NCBI GenBank assembly: GCA_028277745.1
Contig: JANQFR010000067.1
Coordinates: 1-64,000 of the forward strand
Reading direction: 5' to 3'
From: Phycisphaeraceae bacterium
GTDB lineage: Bacteria; Planctomycetota; Phycisphaerae; Phycisphaerales; Phycisphaeraceae
Length of the DNA: 64,000 bases
Part shown: positions 62,286 through 64,000 of the stretch, piece by piece
Layout: each line of letters begins with the position of its first letter
Position numbering within the stretch: position 1 is the stretch's first letter
Notes under the pieces: generated by a model
Seen by the model: the letters and a program-made list of their open reading frames with translations, nothing else
Told to the model about the DNA's origin: nothing
Databases searched by the model: none
Translations under genes and position numbers: made by a program

Positions 62286-64000
62286 ATGAAACGGATTTGC
62301 TCGTTCACCACGTTCGGCGCGGCGATGTTGGCGCTGATGATCAGCGCCGCGTCGGCCCGGGCCCAGGCGCCTGCGGCACTGAATCAGGCGCCCAAGGACG
62401 CCCAACTCGTGCTGGTCATCCCGAACCTCCAATCGTTCAGCGACAAACTCGCCAATCTCAAAGACCAATTGAACTTGCCGGCGCCCGCGATGGACGACTT
62501 GTTGGGCGAGTTCAAGGCCGAGTTCGGGATGGATAACGGCTTCGACGACAACGGCTCCATGCTGGTGGTCGTTGAGGACCTCGCCACGGCCCTGGCCAAC
62601 GGAACCCAGCCGGCGTATGTCATGCTGATCCCGGTGACCGATTACGCAGCGTTCATCGGCAACTTCAACGGCCAGGCCGACGGCGGGTTGACCGCTCTGA
62701 CCATGCCCGGCGGCCAGCCGGGGTTTGCCAAGCAGGTGGGCGGTTTCGCGGTGCTGAGCCCGGACGAGATCGCCGTCGAGAGCTACACGCCGGGCAACGA
62801 CGCCGCCGGTTACGCCACGAAGGCGGGCAAGCTGGGCGGCGATTACCTGTCCAGCGGCGATGCCGCGCTGTTTATCGATATCGAAGCGATGGCCCCGGCG
62901 CTCAAGCCGGTCGTCGCGGGGATGCTCGACCAGGCCGAGATGCAGGCCGAGATGATGGAGCAGCAAGGGTTCCCCGAGTCCCAGACTCAAAGCATGAAGA
63001 TGATGGCCCAGGTGTACGGCGCCATCGCTGACGTCGTGCTCGACGGCGCCGACAGCCTGGTCAAGACCTTTGACCTCAACGACACCGGCATCGGCTTCAC
63101 CGTCGCGATGCAGACCAAGCCCGGCAGCGAACTGGCCCGGCTGTTCCCCGGCGGGTCGGCCGACGCGTCGCAACTCCTGGCGATGCTGCCGGACAACCCA
63201 TATGTCTTTGCCTCCGCGATCGACGCCCGAGCGGTCGACTTCGTCGGGCTCATCCAGAAGTTCCTCGGCGCCGTACCCGACGAAGGCCCGATGGTCGGGA
63301 TGGTCGCAATCTACAAAGACATGATGCCGATGCTTGAACAAATGAACGGCGTCTCCAGCGTGATGTATCCCCCGGACCAGGACGCCATGATGGCCGGCGG
63401 TTTCATGAACGCGCTGACGGTCTACACCGTCAAAGACGCCGCCGCCTTTGTCGAGGCGCAAAAGGTCTACATGCAGAAGCTCAACGGCCTGTCCGTCCCG
63501 ATGGGCTTGCCGATGGACGGCGGTGATCCGCCGGTGATGACGTTCACCACGTCCTATACGGAAAACGCTCTGGAGATCGAAGGGGTCCAGGTCGATCAAT
63601 ACCAGATGCAGACCAATTTCCCGCCCGAAGCCATGATGGAAATGGGTGAAATGGCCGGGTTCATGCAGATGTTCGCGGGCGGGTACAACGGTTACGTGGC
63701 CACCAAGGGCGACAAGGTGATCATGACGACCGCGCTGGACCCCCAACTGGTGACCGCCGGGCTCGCCGCGGCCGACGCGGCTGGCGGCCTGGGCTCGGCC
63801 GGGCCGATCGCGAAGGAACGCCCGGCGGCGATCCCGCCCTCGGGTGTCATGGAAAACTACCTCTCAATTTCGGGCGTCGCTCAGACCGTGAACGCGTTCA
63901 TGGGGATGATGGGCATGGAGCCGATCCAGCCGCCGGCCGACCTCGCGCCGATCGCCGCCGGCGCCGGCGCGGCCGACAACGGGCTCGCCTTCCGCCTCTA
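62286..64000 (+). CDS. Exported Met-rich protein, 3' end beyond the window
   Basis: An open frame from the ATG at 62286, with AGGAG upstream, that runs to the window end without a stop (571 residues visible). A signal peptide is clear: MKRICSFTTFGAAMLALMIS ending ASARAQA. The mature part is Asp/Ala/Met-rich with many Met-Met and Gln-Met pairs (for example MLDQAEMQAEMMEQQG, and GEMAGFMQMFAGG). Repeated beta-strand patterns such as ALFIDIEAMAP recall the DUF3352-like periplasmic proteins common in planctomycetes. Function unknown; it is partial only because the window ends. Confidence 0.85.
   Translation, partial: MKRICSFTTFGAAMLALMISAASARAQAPAALNQAPKDAQLVLVIPNLQSFSDKLANLKDQLNLPAPAMDDLLGEFKAEFGMDNGFDDNGSMLVVVEDLATALANGTQPAYVMLIPVTDYAAFIGNFNGQADGGLTALTMPGGQPGFAKQVGGFAVLSPDEIAVESYTPGNDAAGYATKAGKLGGDYLSSGDAALFIDIEAMAPALKPVVAGMLDQAEMQAEMMEQQGFPESQTQSMKMMAQVYGAIADVVLDGADSLVKTFDLNDTGIGFTVAMQTKPGSELARLFPGGSADASQLLAMLPDNPYVFASAIDARAVDFVGLIQKFLGAVPDEGPMVGMVAIYKDMMPMLEQMNGVSSVMYPPDQDAMMAGGFMNALTVYTVKDAAAFVEAQKVYMQKLNGLSVPMGLPMDGGDPPVMTFTTSYTENALEIEGVQVDQYQMQTNFPPEAMMEMGEMAGFMQMFAGGYNGYVATKGDKVIMTTALDPQLVTAGLAAADAAGGLGSAGPIAKERPAAIPPSGVMENYLSISGVAQTVNAFMGMMGMEPIQPPADLAPIAAGAGAADNGLAFRL

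Overview
The window is high-GC bacterial DNA, most consistent with a marine-type planctomycete, probably class Phycisphaerae. The evidence is a PEP-CTERM protein, a pseudopilin with the [10 protein letters not shown] start and a C-terminal DGH motif, two formylglycine sulfatases, a giant TPR protein beside MoxR/DUF58/VWA genes, and the circularly permuted ATP-grasp/alpha-E/transglutaminase trio. No whole-genome comparison was possible, so the class is inferred.

Layout. (1) 1-2268: the end of an integrated element. It holds a Rep_trans replication initiator, a small ORF, and the 3' half of a tRNA-Lys as an attachment scar, followed by gene-poor degenerate sequence. (2) 2269-11706: a polysaccharide locus. 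A secreted sulfatase converges on a five-gene leftward operon (concanavalin-like paralogue, PEP-CTERM protein, pseudopilin, GH16, LacI regulator). A GH36/raffinose-synthase-like gene diverges from it. The divergent promoter carries a perfect LacI-type palindrome between a -35 and a perfect TATAAT box. (3) 12130-29174: a 17-kb, tightly overlapping six-gene operon resembling a Bat operon, led by a 3008-residue secreted TPR protein. (4) 29246-32189: a sulfatase and beta-propeller-like pair without signal peptides, under a promoter whose -10 lies inside a palindrome. (5) 32309-37536: a fructosamine-kinase-like gene, tRNA-Ala(GGC), a frameshifted small gene, a dodecin-like gene, a hydrolase-like gene without its serine, and an EamA transporter divergent from a TetR regulator with an operator-like palindrome. 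(6) 37663-51010: mostly housekeeping genes (metF, ald, dapA, a stand-alone larC C-terminal domain, tilS, rsfS, rpsU), two glycosyltransferases and several membrane or unknown proteins. (7) 51043-64000: cydAB with a terminator, an LCAT-like lipoprotein, murB, an M20 amidohydrolase, the ATP-grasp/alpha-E/transglutaminase operon, mnmA, and a secreted Met-rich protein cut by the window end.

How the parts work together. Region 2 looks like a regulated system that binds and cleaves a sulfated algal galactan at the cell surface and processes oligosaccharides in the cell; LacI is encoded last in the operon it probably represses. Region 3 looks like a MoxR chaperone/VWA assembly at the inner membrane with a very large periplasmic TPR scaffold. 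The remainder is ordinary core metabolism, translation and respiration.
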